Assembly (NCBI GenBank): GCA_903834845.1
Contig: CAILKW010000259.1
Coordinates: forward strand, 1-34,313
Length of the DNA: 34,313 bases
Origin: an uncultured Bacteroidia bacterium
GTDB lineage: Bacteria > Bacteroidota > Bacteroidia > Bacteroidales > Prolixibacteraceae
Direction: 5' to 3'
Shown: piece after piece, positions 9,197 to 17,199 of the stretch
Position numbering within the stretch: the stretch's first letter is position 1
How the letters are laid out: the number at the start of each line of letters is the position of its first letter
Program-made: the position numbers and the translations under genes
The notes under the pieces: generated by a model
Databases searched by the model: none
What the model was told of the DNA's origin: nothing
What the model saw: only the letters and a program-made list of their open reading frames with translations

Positions 9197-10048
9197 ATGC
9201 GTGATATATGTTTTATAGACAAAACTTTCGACAGTAAGCAAACACATTTATATCATTTATCCATTCGGATTGGTCTGGATGGTTTTTGCTTTTCTGTTCT
9301 TGATATTCCAAAAGCAAAATACATAGTACTTAAAATACATCATTTTTTTCTTAAACGGGAGAGGCTGTTGTTAAAGTATGTACGTGACGTAATTGATTCC
9401 GATGATATTTTTTCCTGTGATTTTAAAAGTGTTGATATTGTGTATGCTACAAGGAAGTTCACACTTGTTCCTCAGGCTTTTTATGGTAGGGGATCTCTGG
9501 AGAAATTCCTATGGTTTAATAATGCTCAGGAAAAAGGTCTTATTGTCGAAAAGAATCTTTTCTCAAAGTCAGAATGTTGGTGTTTTTTCGGGATTCCACA
9601 AAACCTTAATGAATTTTTACTGTCAAAGTTTCCTAAAGGTCTTTTAAGGCATAGTCTTTTTCCGTTAATCGAAGGAAATATCAAACGAAATCGTTCAAAC
9701 CAGGGAAGAGAGCAGGTTCATCTTAATTTTTACCGCCAAAATTTTGAAATAGTTGTTTTAAACGGTTCAAAACTTATACATTGTAATATGTTTAATTATG
9801 CTACTGATCGTGATGTATTATTCCATGTCCTTTATGCTTTTGAACAATTAAAACTTTCGCCTGATAGTACAGAGTTGATTTTGTATGGACAGATGCCACA
9901 GGTTTCGCCTGTTTATCATTTGTTTAAGAAATATGTAAAGCTTACAGCTTTTGCCAAGCTTGATAACACGTTTCAATATAGTTATACCTTTAGTCAGCTA
10001 CCGGAGCATTATTATTTTTCACTGTTCAGCCTTTATAAATGCGAATAA
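9197..10048 (+). CDS. DUF3822 family protein
   Basis: This 283-residue soluble protein shows the pattern of the Bacteroidota-specific DUF3822 family: an opening strand pair with LYHLSIRIGLDGFCFSVLD and a central LNFYRQNFEIVVLNGSKLIHCNMF repeat of the same kind, as expected for two similar subdomains. From memory, a Bacteroides member solved by structural genomics has an actin-like ATPase fold; no ATP-binding motif is obvious to me here. It overlaps the start of rsmD by 10 bases, an arrangement I know from other Bacteroidota, and follows the pilin-like gene by 12 bases, so all three are probably translated from one message. Function unknown. Confidence 0.8.
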   Translation: MRDICFIDKTFDSKQTHLYHLSIRIGLDGFCFSVLDIPKAKYIVLKIHHFFLKRERLLLKYVRDVIDSDDIFSCDFKSVDIVYATRKFTLVPQAFYGRGSLEKFLWFNNAQEKGLIVEKNLFSKSECWCFFGIPQNLNEFLLSKFPKGLLRHSLFPLIEGNIKRNRSNQGREQVHLNFYRQNFEIVVLNGSKLIHCNMFNYATDRDVLFHVLYAFEQLKLSPDSTELILYGQMPQVSPVYHLFKKYVKLTAFAKLDNTFQYSYTFSQLPEHYYFSLFSLYKCE

Positions 10049-10578
10049 TCGGAGGAATATTTAAAAGCCGAATTTTTAAACCGAGAAAGGACTTCACAGC
10101 AAGGCCAACTACGGATTTTGCGCGTGAAAACCTTTTCAATATCCTTGCAAACAGGTACAATTTCGACAACAAAAGTGTTCTTGATTTATTTGGCGGAACA
10201 GGGAGTATCTCTTTTGAATTTGTTTCCCGAGGCTGCCTAAGTACCACTGTTGTTGAACTTGACCGAGCTAATTACAAATTTATTTGTTCAGTAATAGAGA
10301 AACTTGGCGTTATGAGTTCTGTTAAAGTTATTAATAGCGATGTATTTAGGTTTATCGGAAAAACGAGCGAACAATATAATATCATCTTTGCAGATCCTCC
10401 ATACGAGTTAAAGCGTTTGGCTGAGATTCCTGATTTAATTTTAAAAAGCAACCTTCTTTGTGAGGAGGGTTTGCTTATTCTTGAGCACGGAAAAGCTAAT
10501 GATTTTTCCTTACATCCTTGTTTTTGTGAATTGCGAACCTATGGAAGTGTTCATTTTTCCTTTTTTGAACAAAAATAA
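10039..10578 (+). CDS. rsmD: 16S rRNA (guanine966-N2)-methyltransferase RsmD
   Basis: This SAM-dependent enzyme methylates G966 of 16S rRNA on the assembled 30S subunit. In 179 residues it has the family opening RIIGG, the RPTTDFARENLFNIL segment, SAM motif I DLFGGTGSI (residues 49-57) and the catalytic IIFADPPYE (N6/N2-type DPPY) near residue 117. The length is typical. The ATG lies inside the end of the DUF3822 gene, so translation is probably coupled. Confidence 0.93.
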   Translation: MRIIGGIFKSRIFKPRKDFTARPTTDFARENLFNILANRYNFDNKSVLDLFGGTGSISFEFVSRGCLSTTVVELDRANYKFICSVIEKLGVMSSVKVINSDVFRFIGKTSEQYNIIFADPPYELKRLAEIPDLILKSNLLCEEGLLILEHGKANDFSLHPCFCELRTYGSVHFSFFEQK

Positions 10579-10660
10579 GCTGTAAATGCTTTTTAATTAT
10601 TTTCTTACAAAAAATTATTTGAAACCGGATCAATTTTTCTTCAATTTATTGTTGATACAC

Positions 10661-10689
10661 TTGCGGTATCGAAAAATGAAGTATATTTG
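10661..10689 (+). promoter_or_regulatory. tRNA-Asp promoter
   Basis: A -33 CTTG/TTG (10661-10663) and an exact -7 TATATTTG (10682-10689) are spaced by 18 bases. Transcription would begin about 10696, roughly 58 bases before the tRNA. Confidence 0.7.
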
Positions 10690-10753
10690 CAGTGCCTAAG
10701 AAAAAGGCGTTATAGCATAAAGGTTCTTTTTTTTTTCTGAAAGATACAAAAAC

Positions 10754-10827
10754 GGTTTGGTAGTTCAGTTGGTTAGAATACATGCCTGTCACGCATGGGG
10801 TCGCGGGTTCGAGTCCCGTCCAGACCG
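10754..10827 (+). tRNA. tRNA-Asp (anticodon GTC)
   Basis: The acceptor stem GGTTTGG (10754-10760) pairs with CCAGACC (10820-10826), with discriminator G at 10827. The anticodon stem is CATGC/GCATG (10781-10785, 10793-10797) around the loop CTGTCAC, with anticodon GTC at 10788-10790. The T arm GCGGGTTCGAGTCCCGT is intact. The 3' CCA is not encoded (CAA follows), so it must be added after processing. The length of 74 without CCA is normal for tRNA-Asp. Confidence 0.97.
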
Positions 10828-10829
10828 CA

Positions 10830-10865
10830 AAAAGCTTCGGAAGAATTTCCGAGGCTTTTGTTTTT
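10830..10865 (+). terminator. Intrinsic terminator of tRNA-Asp
   Basis: A 13-bp stem with one G-U pair, AAAAGCTTCGGAA (10830-10842) with TTCCGAGGCTTTT (10847-10859), has a GAAT loop and is followed by GTTTTT. It begins only two bases after the tRNA discriminator base. Confidence 0.9.
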
Positions 10866-10898
10866 AATGATAAAAATGTTTTTGGAATATCGAAATAT

Positions 10899-10906
10899 TA
10901 TATTTG
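10899..10906 (+). promoter_or_regulatory. -7 box of the LytTR gene
   Basis: TATATTTG is an exact -7 match about 95 bases before the chosen start. The nearest TTTG is only 14 bases upstream, shorter than usual, so confidence is modest. Confidence 0.4.
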
Positions 10907-11000
10907 ATATTGGATCATGTTACGGATACTGCTTACAGGATTCAAATTCAACAATTCCAATATGTTTTTTGTTACTTTTAAGAATCTATATTACAGGACT

Positions 11001-11882
11001 ATGTTTGAAAATATTAATCAGCCTTATCCGTTTAATAACAATTTTAAGCATAACGTAAAAACCATTGGATTGGTAGCTATGGGTTTCGTGTTGCTTGTGC
11101 TTTATATTCAGCCTTTTGGTATAAATTTTTTAAAGTCGGAACATGATGGATATTTTGTCTTAGGAGCCGGTATATTGAGTGCCGGGACTTTTTTGGCAAA
11201 TTCCCTTTTACTTCCTGGTTTTATGCCAAAGGTATTTGATTCTTCTCTATGGACAATCCGGAAAGAAATACTTTGGAATATTTGGCTTTTCAGTAATTTG
11301 TTTGCAATTTTTTCATTTGTAGGCGGGGTTTTCCACCAGTTTGAATTATCAAATCTTCCTGTATTTAGAACAGGAGCTTTGGCTTTGCTACCCCTTGTTC
11401 TTTATAATTTAATTAGTTACAACCATTCTTTGAAACAAAAGATGGTGAATGTTCTTGAAAATAGCCGTAAACATTGGTTTGGCGAGGAGAAACTGGAAAA
11501 GATTGAAAGTGTGATAAGACAGAATATTCATCTTGTAGCTGAAAATGGGAAAGACATGTTTTTGGCAAAATTGGAAGATGTTCTGGTTTTTCACTCATCA
11601 GGGAATTATGTTGAAATTTTCTGGCTTGATAATCAAATTAAGAAGATGAAGTTATTCCGACAAACATTTTCTTTTGTAGAGGAATACATGCTGGATAAAG
11701 CTGAGTTTAAAAAATGTCATCGTTGCTGGATTGTTAATATTGAAAAAATTGATACTTTATCCGGAAATTCAAAAGGATATTTTGTCGAAATAAATAAACT
11801 CGGTTTTAAAATACCAATCTCACGAAATTATATTTCTGCGTTCCGGCATTTGATGTCGCAAAAAAATAGAAAATCTTTTTGA
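11001..11882 (+). CDS. LytTR-family transcriptional regulator with N-terminal membrane domain
   Basis: This 293-residue DNA-binding regulator has four predicted membrane helices in the N-terminal half (for example TIGLVAMGFVLLVLYIQPFG and a later ALALLPLVLYNLI). A linker helix and a C-terminal LytTR domain of about 100 residues follow, with ENGKDMFLAKLEDVLVFHSS, the FKKCHRCWIVN block and FKIPISRNY. It has no receiver domain and no histidine kinase neighbour, so it may sense a membrane signal directly. I chose ATG at 11001 (MFENINQPYPFN), since homologues open with a similar NxPYP motif; the frame also has an ATG at 10962 and is open back to 10917. Its targets are unknown. Confidence 0.85.
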   Translation: MFENINQPYPFNNNFKHNVKTIGLVAMGFVLLVLYIQPFGINFLKSEHDGYFVLGAGILSAGTFLANSLLLPGFMPKVFDSSLWTIRKEILWNIWLFSNLFAIFSFVGGVFHQFELSNLPVFRTGALALLPLVLYNLISYNHSLKQKMVNVLENSRKHWFGEEKLEKIESVIRQNIHLVAENGKDMFLAKLEDVLVFHSSGNYVEIFWLDNQIKKMKLFRQTFSFVEEYMLDKAEFKKCHRCWIVNIEKIDTLSGNSKGYFVEINKLGFKIPISRNYISAFRHLMSQKNRKSF

Positions 11883-12098
11883 GGAAATTTACCAAAGATA
11901 CCTAAGCTATTCGTCCCTAAGTTATTTGCATTTCATACCACCTTGCTCCATTTGTAACGATTTTTCGCGTAATATACCATTTTTAGTAATTGAAAAATGT
12001 TTGTCATTATCATTGTACCGAGTTTTTTCAGATAGTCTTAAAATCTGTCAAGTTTGTGCATAAAATTTATTTTTTTTTTAATTTAATGATAGTGTAAA
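11883..12098. other. Intergenic stretch of 216 bases
   Basis: Nothing convincing is seen: no open frame of note, no exact TAnnTTTG box on the plus strand and no strong hairpin. A run of ten T lies shortly before the next ATG. It presumably holds the end of the LytTR transcript and the promoter of the flavoenzyme gene. Confidence 0.6.
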
Positions 12099-13190
12099 AT
12101 GAAAGGTTTGAACATTGGAGGTCTAAAAATTAGCTTACCTATTATTCAAGGTGGTATGGGAGTTGGGATTTCTTTATCAGGGCTCGCCTCTGCTGTTGCA
12201 AATGAAGGTGGAGTAGGGGTTATTTCCCCAGCCGGAATTGGTTTTTTATACAAAAAACATTCGCTGGATTACTTGGAAAACTGTATTTTTGGTCTTACTG
12301 AAGAGATTAGGAAAACTCGGGAAAAATCTAAAGGAATTATTGGAATAAATATAATGGTGGCTCTGTCGAATTATGTCGATTTAGTGAAAACGTCAATAAA
12401 AGAAGGAGTTGATATTATCTTTTCAGGAGCAGGTTTACCGCTTGATCTGCCAAAATATCTGACAAAAGATTCTAAGACACGTTTGGTACCAATTGTTTCA
12501 TCTGCGCGAGGTGCCGCTTTGATTTGCAGCAAATGGAAAACAAATTACAATTATCTGCCTGATGCAATCGTTGTCGAAGGTCCAAAAGCAGGAGGTCATC
12601 TAGGCTTCAAAGTTGAACAAATTGAAGATGAAAACTTTTCCCTTGAAAAAATCATTCCTGAAGTAATAGCTGTTGCAAATGAGATTGGTGATAAAAACGG
12701 ATGTACGATTCCTGTAATTGCTGCTGGAGGGATTTATACCGGTGAAGATATTGATAAATTTTTAGAGATGGGAGCGGCAGGTGTACAAATGGGAACCAGA
12801 TTTGTAACTACGGTGGAATGTGATGCTTCCGACAAATTTAAACAAGCCTACCTTAAAGCTGGAGTGAACGACGTAAGAATTATAAAAAGCCCTGTTGGAA
12901 TGCCTGGACGAGCTATTTCGAGTGAATTTCTTGATCAGGTTGAGGCAGGGACTAAGCAACCCAAGAATTGCCCTGTTAATTGTATAAGAACTTGTGATAT
13001 CAATACAGCACCATATTGCATTATTGCCTGTTTATCGGCTGCCTTAAAGGGGAATTTCAAAAATGGTTATGCCTTCGCAGGCAGTAATGTGTGGCGTAAT
13101 GATAAGATTGTAACAGTCAAAGAATTATTTTCAACATTAGTCCAGGAGCTTAATGAATATAGGAATAGAATAAAGCTTTCAATAACCTAA
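12099..13190 (+). CDS. Nitronate monooxygenase / FabK-like FMN-dependent oxidoreductase
   Basis: This 363-residue FMN-binding TIM-barrel protein belongs to the 2-nitropropane dioxygenase family. It shows IQGGMGVGISLSGLASAVA at the N-terminus, the VVEGPKAGGHLGF block with the family histidine, and the phosphate-gripping IPVIAAGGIYTGEDIDKF and GAAGVQMGTRFV segments. The C-terminal part has a cysteine cluster (NCPVNCIRTCD, then APYCIIAC), seen in an anaerobe-type subgroup of the family as I recall. The substrate is uncertain: nitronate detoxification and enoyl-ACP reduction (FabK) are both known for relatives. It stands alone between the LytTR and protease genes. Confidence 0.85.
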   Translation: MKGLNIGGLKISLPIIQGGMGVGISLSGLASAVANEGGVGVISPAGIGFLYKKHSLDYLENCIFGLTEEIRKTREKSKGIIGINIMVALSNYVDLVKTSIKEGVDIIFSGAGLPLDLPKYLTKDSKTRLVPIVSSARGAALICSKWKTNYNYLPDAIVVEGPKAGGHLGFKVEQIEDENFSLEKIIPEVIAVANEIGDKNGCTIPVIAAGGIYTGEDIDKFLEMGAAGVQMGTRFVTTVECDASDKFKQAYLKAGVNDVRIIKSPVGMPGRAISSEFLDQVEAGTKQPKNCPVNCIRTCDINTAPYCIIACLSAALKGNFKNGYAFAGSNVWRNDKIVTVKELFSTLVQELNEYRNRIKLSIT

Positions 13191-13333
13191 GGGGGAAAAT
13201 ATGGATAATAATTCTGTGAAAATTGACTATAAAAGATGTTCGTCTTTTGTCAGGTAGGGTGGCTTCCTCAGTTACCCGAAAATTATTATATAATTGTTTT
13301 TGTCGGTGAGAAGAATGTTTGATTATTTTAAAA
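13191..13333. other. Intergenic stretch before the S41 protease promoter
   Basis: It contains only a 17-codon open frame starting at 13201 that has no support as a gene. No strong terminator is seen after the flavoenzyme gene. Confidence 0.5.
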
Positions 13334-13363
13334 TTTGATTTGCCGTAATTCTTTTTAATTTTG
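13334..13363 (+). promoter_or_regulatory. S41 protease promoter (TTTG-18-TAnnTTTG)
   Basis: TTTG (13334-13337) and an exact TAATTTTG (13356-13363) are spaced by 18 bases, about 35 bases before the start codon. Confidence 0.65.
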
Positions 13364-13397
13364 AGGATTATTTTAGTGCGAATAAAACATTGTGAAT

Positions 13398-15008
13398 ATG
13401 AGCTATTTTAACACCGCAAAAAGGATTTTATTCCTTGAATTAGTTTTGTTGACTTCTTGTAATTTGATAACTTTTGGGCAAGATATTCAGGGACAGGCAA
13501 TAAAATTTGGACGGGTTTTAAATCTGATTGAAAGTTTTTATGTTGATACTGCTAATGTTAGTAAACTAACTGAAAATGCTATTACAGAGATGCTTTCAAC
13601 TCTCGATCCCCATTCAATATATATTTCAAAAGATGAAGTTGCTGAAATGAATCAACCGCTTGAAGGAAATTTTGAAGGTATTGGTATTTCTTTTAATGTT
13701 TTTAAGGACACACTAATGGTTATGACTACGATCCCAGGAGGCCCTTCAGAGCGTGTTGGACTTAGACCTGGAGACCGGATTGTAAAAGTTGATAATAAAA
13801 ACATCGTTAATATTGGTCTCAAAACTGCTGATGTATTTAAATTGTTACGAGGTAATAAAGGTACAGTTGTAAACCTTTCTATATTGCGAAAAGGGGAATC
13901 ATCATTGCTCGATTTTACCATTATTCGTGATAAAATACCTATTTTAAGCCTTGATGCAGCTTTTTTGCTAAATAAAGAAACTGCCTACATTAAACTCAAT
14001 AAATTTGCCGCTACCACTATGGATGAATACAAAGCGGCAATGACAACTTTAAGTACTACTGCAAAGGTAAAGAATCTTATTTTAGATTTACGTGGTAATG
14101 GAGGCGGGTTTCTTGGTGCAGCCTATGAACTAGCCAATCAGTTTCTTGAAGAGCGAAAACTGATTGTTTATACTGAAGGTACTCATAGCCCACGGAAAGA
14201 CTATTATTCAACAACGAGAGGAGATTTTATTCAGGGTAATCTGATTATTTTAATTGACGAGGGTTCTGCTTCAGCTTCTGAAATTGTTTCAGGGGCTATT
14301 CAAGATTGGGATAGGGGTGTTATTATTGGGAGGCGTTCTTATGGGAAAGGATTGGTACAACAGCCCTTTCTACTTAACGATGGTTCTATGATACGACTTA
14401 CAACAGCCCATTATTACACTCCTGCCGGTCGGAATATTCAGAAGCCATACAAGAACGATATCAAAAACTATAAAAATGAGTATTTGAAACGTTTCGAAAA
14501 TGGGGAGATGTTTAGTAAGGACAGTATTTCCTTTCCTGATTCACTAATGATTCAAACACTTGGTACAAAACGGAAAGTTTATGGTGGTGGAGGTATTATG
14601 CCGGACATTTTTATACCAATGGACACCTCTATGTATTACAAATATTTCAATAATCTTGTTCGTAAAAACGTGTTGTTCCCATTTGTGGTAGGCTTCATAG
14701 ATAAAACCAGAGACCAACTGAAAACCAAGTACAAAACTATTGATAGCTTCAAAAATGATTTTCATGTTACTGATGCTACGTTTGATGATTTGATTAAAGC
14801 TGGGGAAAAGGAAGGAATTAATAAAGACGAGGAGAGTTTGAAGATATCAGGAGTTATTATTGAACGACAAATCAAAGCACTTTTAGCGAGAGATTTATAT
14901 GATACTGGAGATTATTATAAAATTATGATTGAAGAAGATAAAGAAGTTAAAAAAGCGTTGGAGATTCTTTCTGATCAAAAAGGTTTTAATCACTACTTAA
15001 ATAAATGA
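13398..15008 (+). CDS. S41 family C-terminal processing peptidase (Ctp/Prc-like)
   Basis: This exported serine protease trims C-termini of envelope proteins. An N-terminal signal (RILFLELVLLTSC, ending near FGQ) is followed by an LDPHSIYISKDE segment. A PDZ domain follows (about residues 90-165, with PSERVGLRPGDRIVKVDN), then the S41 catalytic domain with LDLRGNGGG, the nucleophile motif DEGSASASE and the Lys-base motif SYGKGLVQQ. A C-terminal extension of about 120 residues lies after the catalytic domain, as in Bacteroidota homologues of about 540 residues. ATG at 13398 is preferred; a GTG two codons upstream (13392) is possible. The Cys in the signal region lacks a good lipobox context. 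Confidence 0.93.
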   Translation: MSYFNTAKRILFLELVLLTSCNLITFGQDIQGQAIKFGRVLNLIESFYVDTANVSKLTENAITEMLSTLDPHSIYISKDEVAEMNQPLEGNFEGIGISFNVFKDTLMVMTTIPGGPSERVGLRPGDRIVKVDNKNIVNIGLKTADVFKLLRGNKGTVVNLSILRKGESSLLDFTIIRDKIPILSLDAAFLLNKETAYIKLNKFAATTMDEYKAAMTTLSTTAKVKNLILDLRGNGGGFLGAAYELANQFLEERKLIVYTEGTHSPRKDYYSTTRGDFIQGNLIILIDEGSASASEIVSGAIQDWDRGVIIGRRSYGKGLVQQPFLLNDGSMIRLTTAHYYTPAGRNIQKPYKNDIKNYKNEYLKRFENGEMFSKDSISFPDSLMIQTLGTKRKVYGGGGIMPDIFIPMDTSMYYKYFNNLVRKNVLFPFVVGFIDKTRDQLKTKYKTIDSFKNDFHVTDATFDDLIKAGEKEGINKDEESLKISGVIIERQIKALLARDLYDTGDYYKIMIEEDKEVKKALEILSDQKGFNHYLNK

Positions 15009-15054
15009 AAATATTTGTCATTACATAAAGTTTGTTTCCTTGCGTTGGTAGTTT

Positions 15055-15672
15055 ATGAACTATTTTCTTGATTGGGCAATTACTAACAAGGTTGAATTAA
15101 TTGCAACTTTTTCCGGATTGGTTTATGTTTTTCTGTCCATTCGTCAAAGTTTGAATACTTGGATTGCAGGATTCGTCACGTCATTTCTTTATTGTCAGGT
15201 ATTCTATGCGGCCAAATTTTATGCCGGAATGTGCCTTCAGGGTTATTATTTGATTATCAGTGTATATGGTTGGTGGAGCTGGAATAGAGTTGTAAAAAAC
15301 CACTCAGCAGGTGATAAACTTCGCATAAGTTATACAACTAACAGTATGTGGGTGAACCTCATAATTTTGAGTTTTTTTCTGACACTGTTAATATATTATT
15401 TATTGAGCCATTATACTGATTCCCCGGTACCATTTTGGGATGCTTTCACCTCCTCTCTTAGTATTATCGCCACATGGATGCTTGCTCAAAAAAAAATAGA
15501 GCATTGGTTAATCTGGATTTGTGTTGATTTGATTTGTGTTGGTTTGTACCTAAATAGGAGTCTTTATCCAACGGTATTCCTCTTTCTGTTATACACTATC
15601 CTGGCCTTTGTCGGTTATTTTGAATGGAGAAGGGAGTTTGAAATAAAACAATATGAAAAAAAATTCAATTAA
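15055..15672 (+). CDS. pnuC: PnuC-family nicotinamide riboside transporter
   Basis: This 205-residue integral membrane protein has about seven helices, with the PnuC hallmarks SIRQSLNTWIAGFVTSFLY, FYAGMCLQGYYL and the aromatic substrate-site motif YGWWSWNR. PnuC proteins carry nicotinamide riboside by facilitated diffusion; a kinase on the inside traps it. The next gene is that kinase and overlaps by 20 bases, which supports nicotinamide riboside rather than thiamine (PnuT) as substrate. No riboswitch is visible in the short upstream gap. Confidence 0.9.
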   Translation: MNYFLDWAITNKVELIATFSGLVYVFLSIRQSLNTWIAGFVTSFLYCQVFYAAKFYAGMCLQGYYLIISVYGWWSWNRVVKNHSAGDKLRISYTTNSMWVNLIILSFFLTLLIYYLLSHYTDSPVPFWDAFTSSLSIIATWMLAQKKIEHWLIWICVDLICVGLYLNRSLYPTVFLFLLYTILAFVGYFEWRREFEIKQYEKKFN

Positions 15673-16201
15673 ACGAATCGTTGTTACAGGGCCGGAATCG
15701 ACAGGGAAAACAGCTCTTGCTCACGTGCTGTCTCAAAAATTAGATGGTATCTGGATACCAGAGTATGCAAGATACTACATTGAAAATCTACATAGATCTT
15801 ACAATTATGATGATGTTGTTCGGATTGCACGGCATCAGATCCAACAAGAGGCCGAGATTGCAACGATTACTGGAAATAGTGTGATTGTATTTGATACATG
15901 GTTAATTATTACTAAAGTATGGTTCGATTTGGTTTTCGGAACATGTCCAATTTGGGTTATTGATCATATTCGATCAACGAAGATTGATCTTTTTTTGGTT
16001 TGTGATACTGATCTACCCTGGATTGCAGATCCTGTAAGAGAAAATGGAGGTGAAAAACGAAAACATCTATTTGAATTGTATTGTAGTGAGATCGAATCTT
16101 TTAATTTTAATTTTGAAATAGTTAGCGGTTTTGGTGATGAGAGAACTGAAAACGCCATGAATGCACTTCGGAATCACGGTTTGCAACTATATTCAGAATA
16201 G
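15653..16201 (+). CDS. NadR-type nicotinamide riboside kinase (AAA ATPase)
   Basis: This 182-residue P-loop protein matches the C-terminal ribosylnicotinamide kinase domain of NadR, without the NMN adenylyltransferase or DNA-binding domains. It has VVTGPESTGKT (Walker A, residues 13-20), PEYARYYIENL, a VFDTW strand where the kinase has its catalytic/Walker B Asp, and DLPWIADPVRENGG near the ribose-binding lid. It would phosphorylate nicotinamide riboside to NMN as the riboside enters through PnuC. The start overlaps pnuC by 20 bases, so translation is probably coupled. NMN adenylylation must be done elsewhere. Confidence 0.87.
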   Translation: MKKNSIKRIVVTGPESTGKTALAHVLSQKLDGIWIPEYARYYIENLHRSYNYDDVVRIARHQIQQEAEIATITGNSVIVFDTWLIITKVWFDLVFGTCPIWVIDHIRSTKIDLFLVCDTDLPWIADPVRENGGEKRKHLFELYCSEIESFNFNFEIVSGFGDERTENAMNALRNHGLQLYSE

Positions 16202-16263
16202 ATTGTTACTATGTTTTAATTGTGTTTTAAAATAATTCATTATAATTCTCAATATTTAAATAT

Positions 16264-17199
16264 ATGAAGATAGCAGACAGCATAATAGATCTGGTTGGGC
16301 GTACTCCAATGGTAAGGTTAAACAGGTTAACGGAAGGTATTGACTGTGAGATTATCGTGAAACTGGAATCTCAAAATCCAGGAGGTTCGGTAAAGGACAG
16401 GTTGGGTTATGCTTTGATTGATGCAGCAGAAAAGAGCGGGTTGATTGATAAGGAAACTGTAATTATTGAACCTACAAGCGGTAATACTGGTATTGGGCTT
16501 GCTTTTGTTTGTGCAGCGAAAGGATATAAACTTAAAATTGTAATGCCTGACTCGGTAAGTATTGAAAGACGTATGATTGTTCAAGCTTATGGAGGCGAGG
16601 TTATACTCACAGCTGGCAAGGATGGGATGAAGGGTGCAATAGCAAAAGCAGAGGAAATTCATCAAAATACTCCCGGGAGTTTCATGCCAATGCAGTTCTC
16701 AAATCCTTCTAATCCCGAAATGCACCGCATAACAACTGCGATTGAAATTTGGGATGATACTGATGGGAAAGTGGACATATTTGTTGCAGGTTCGGGAACA
16801 GGAGGTACTATTACCGGAGTATCTGAGGTGATCAAATCGAAAAAACAGTCTCTCTATTCTGTAGTTGTTGAACCTGAGGATTCACCGGTTTTATCTGGAG
16901 GTAATCCGGGAGCTCATAAAATACAAGGTATCGGACCGGGTTTTATTCCTAAAATATTAAATACATCATCTTATGATGAAATTTATAAAGTATCTGCTTC
17001 AGATTCGTTTGAAACTGCTCGGAAATTGGCACGTTTAGAGGGGATATTCTGTGGTATTTCTTCTGGAGGGAATGTTTATGCTGCCATGCAAATCGCTAAA
17101 CGGCCTGAAAATAAGGGCAAAATGATTGTGACAATTATTTGTGATACTGGTGAGCGATACTTAAGCACTCCGCTTTTTGCGTATGATAATGAAAAATAA
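16264..17199 (+). CDS. cysK: Cysteine synthase A (O-acetylserine sulfhydrylase)
   Basis: This PLP enzyme makes cysteine from O-acetylserine and sulfide. In 311 residues it has LVGRTPMVRLN, the PLP lysine in NPGGSVKDR (K44), the substrate loop EPTSGNTGIG, the phosphate-binding GSGTGGTITG and the C-terminal SSGGNVYAA block. The length and motifs point to CysK rather than cystathionine beta-synthase. Its stop codon overlaps the start of cysE, the enzyme that makes its substrate and binds it in the cysteine synthase complex. Confidence 0.95.
   Translation: MKIADSIIDLVGRTPMVRLNRLTEGIDCEIIVKLESQNPGGSVKDRLGYALIDAAEKSGLIDKETVIIEPTSGNTGIGLAFVCAAKGYKLKIVMPDSVSIERRMIVQAYGGEVILTAGKDGMKGAIAKAEEIHQNTPGSFMPMQFSNPSNPEMHRITTAIEIWDDTDGKVDIFVAGSGTGGTITGVSEVIKSKKQSLYSVVVEPEDSPVLSGGNPGAHKIQGIGPGFIPKILNTSSYDEIYKVSASDSFETARKLARLEGIFCGISSGGNVYAAMQIAKRPENKGKMIVTIICDTGERYLSTPLFAYDNEK

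Noticed and set aside
10795-11058. Open frame starting inside the tRNA-Asp gene
   Set aside because: It runs through the tRNA T arm and the terminator hairpin and overlaps the LytTR gene; no protein signature.
13201-13254. Seventeen-codon open frame after the flavoenzyme gene
   Set aside because: Too short, with no signal or motif and no promoter of its own.
15009-15054. Riboswitch upstream of pnuC
   Set aside because: The gap is only 46 bases with no recognisable aptamer; thiamine-type PnuT regulation is not supported.
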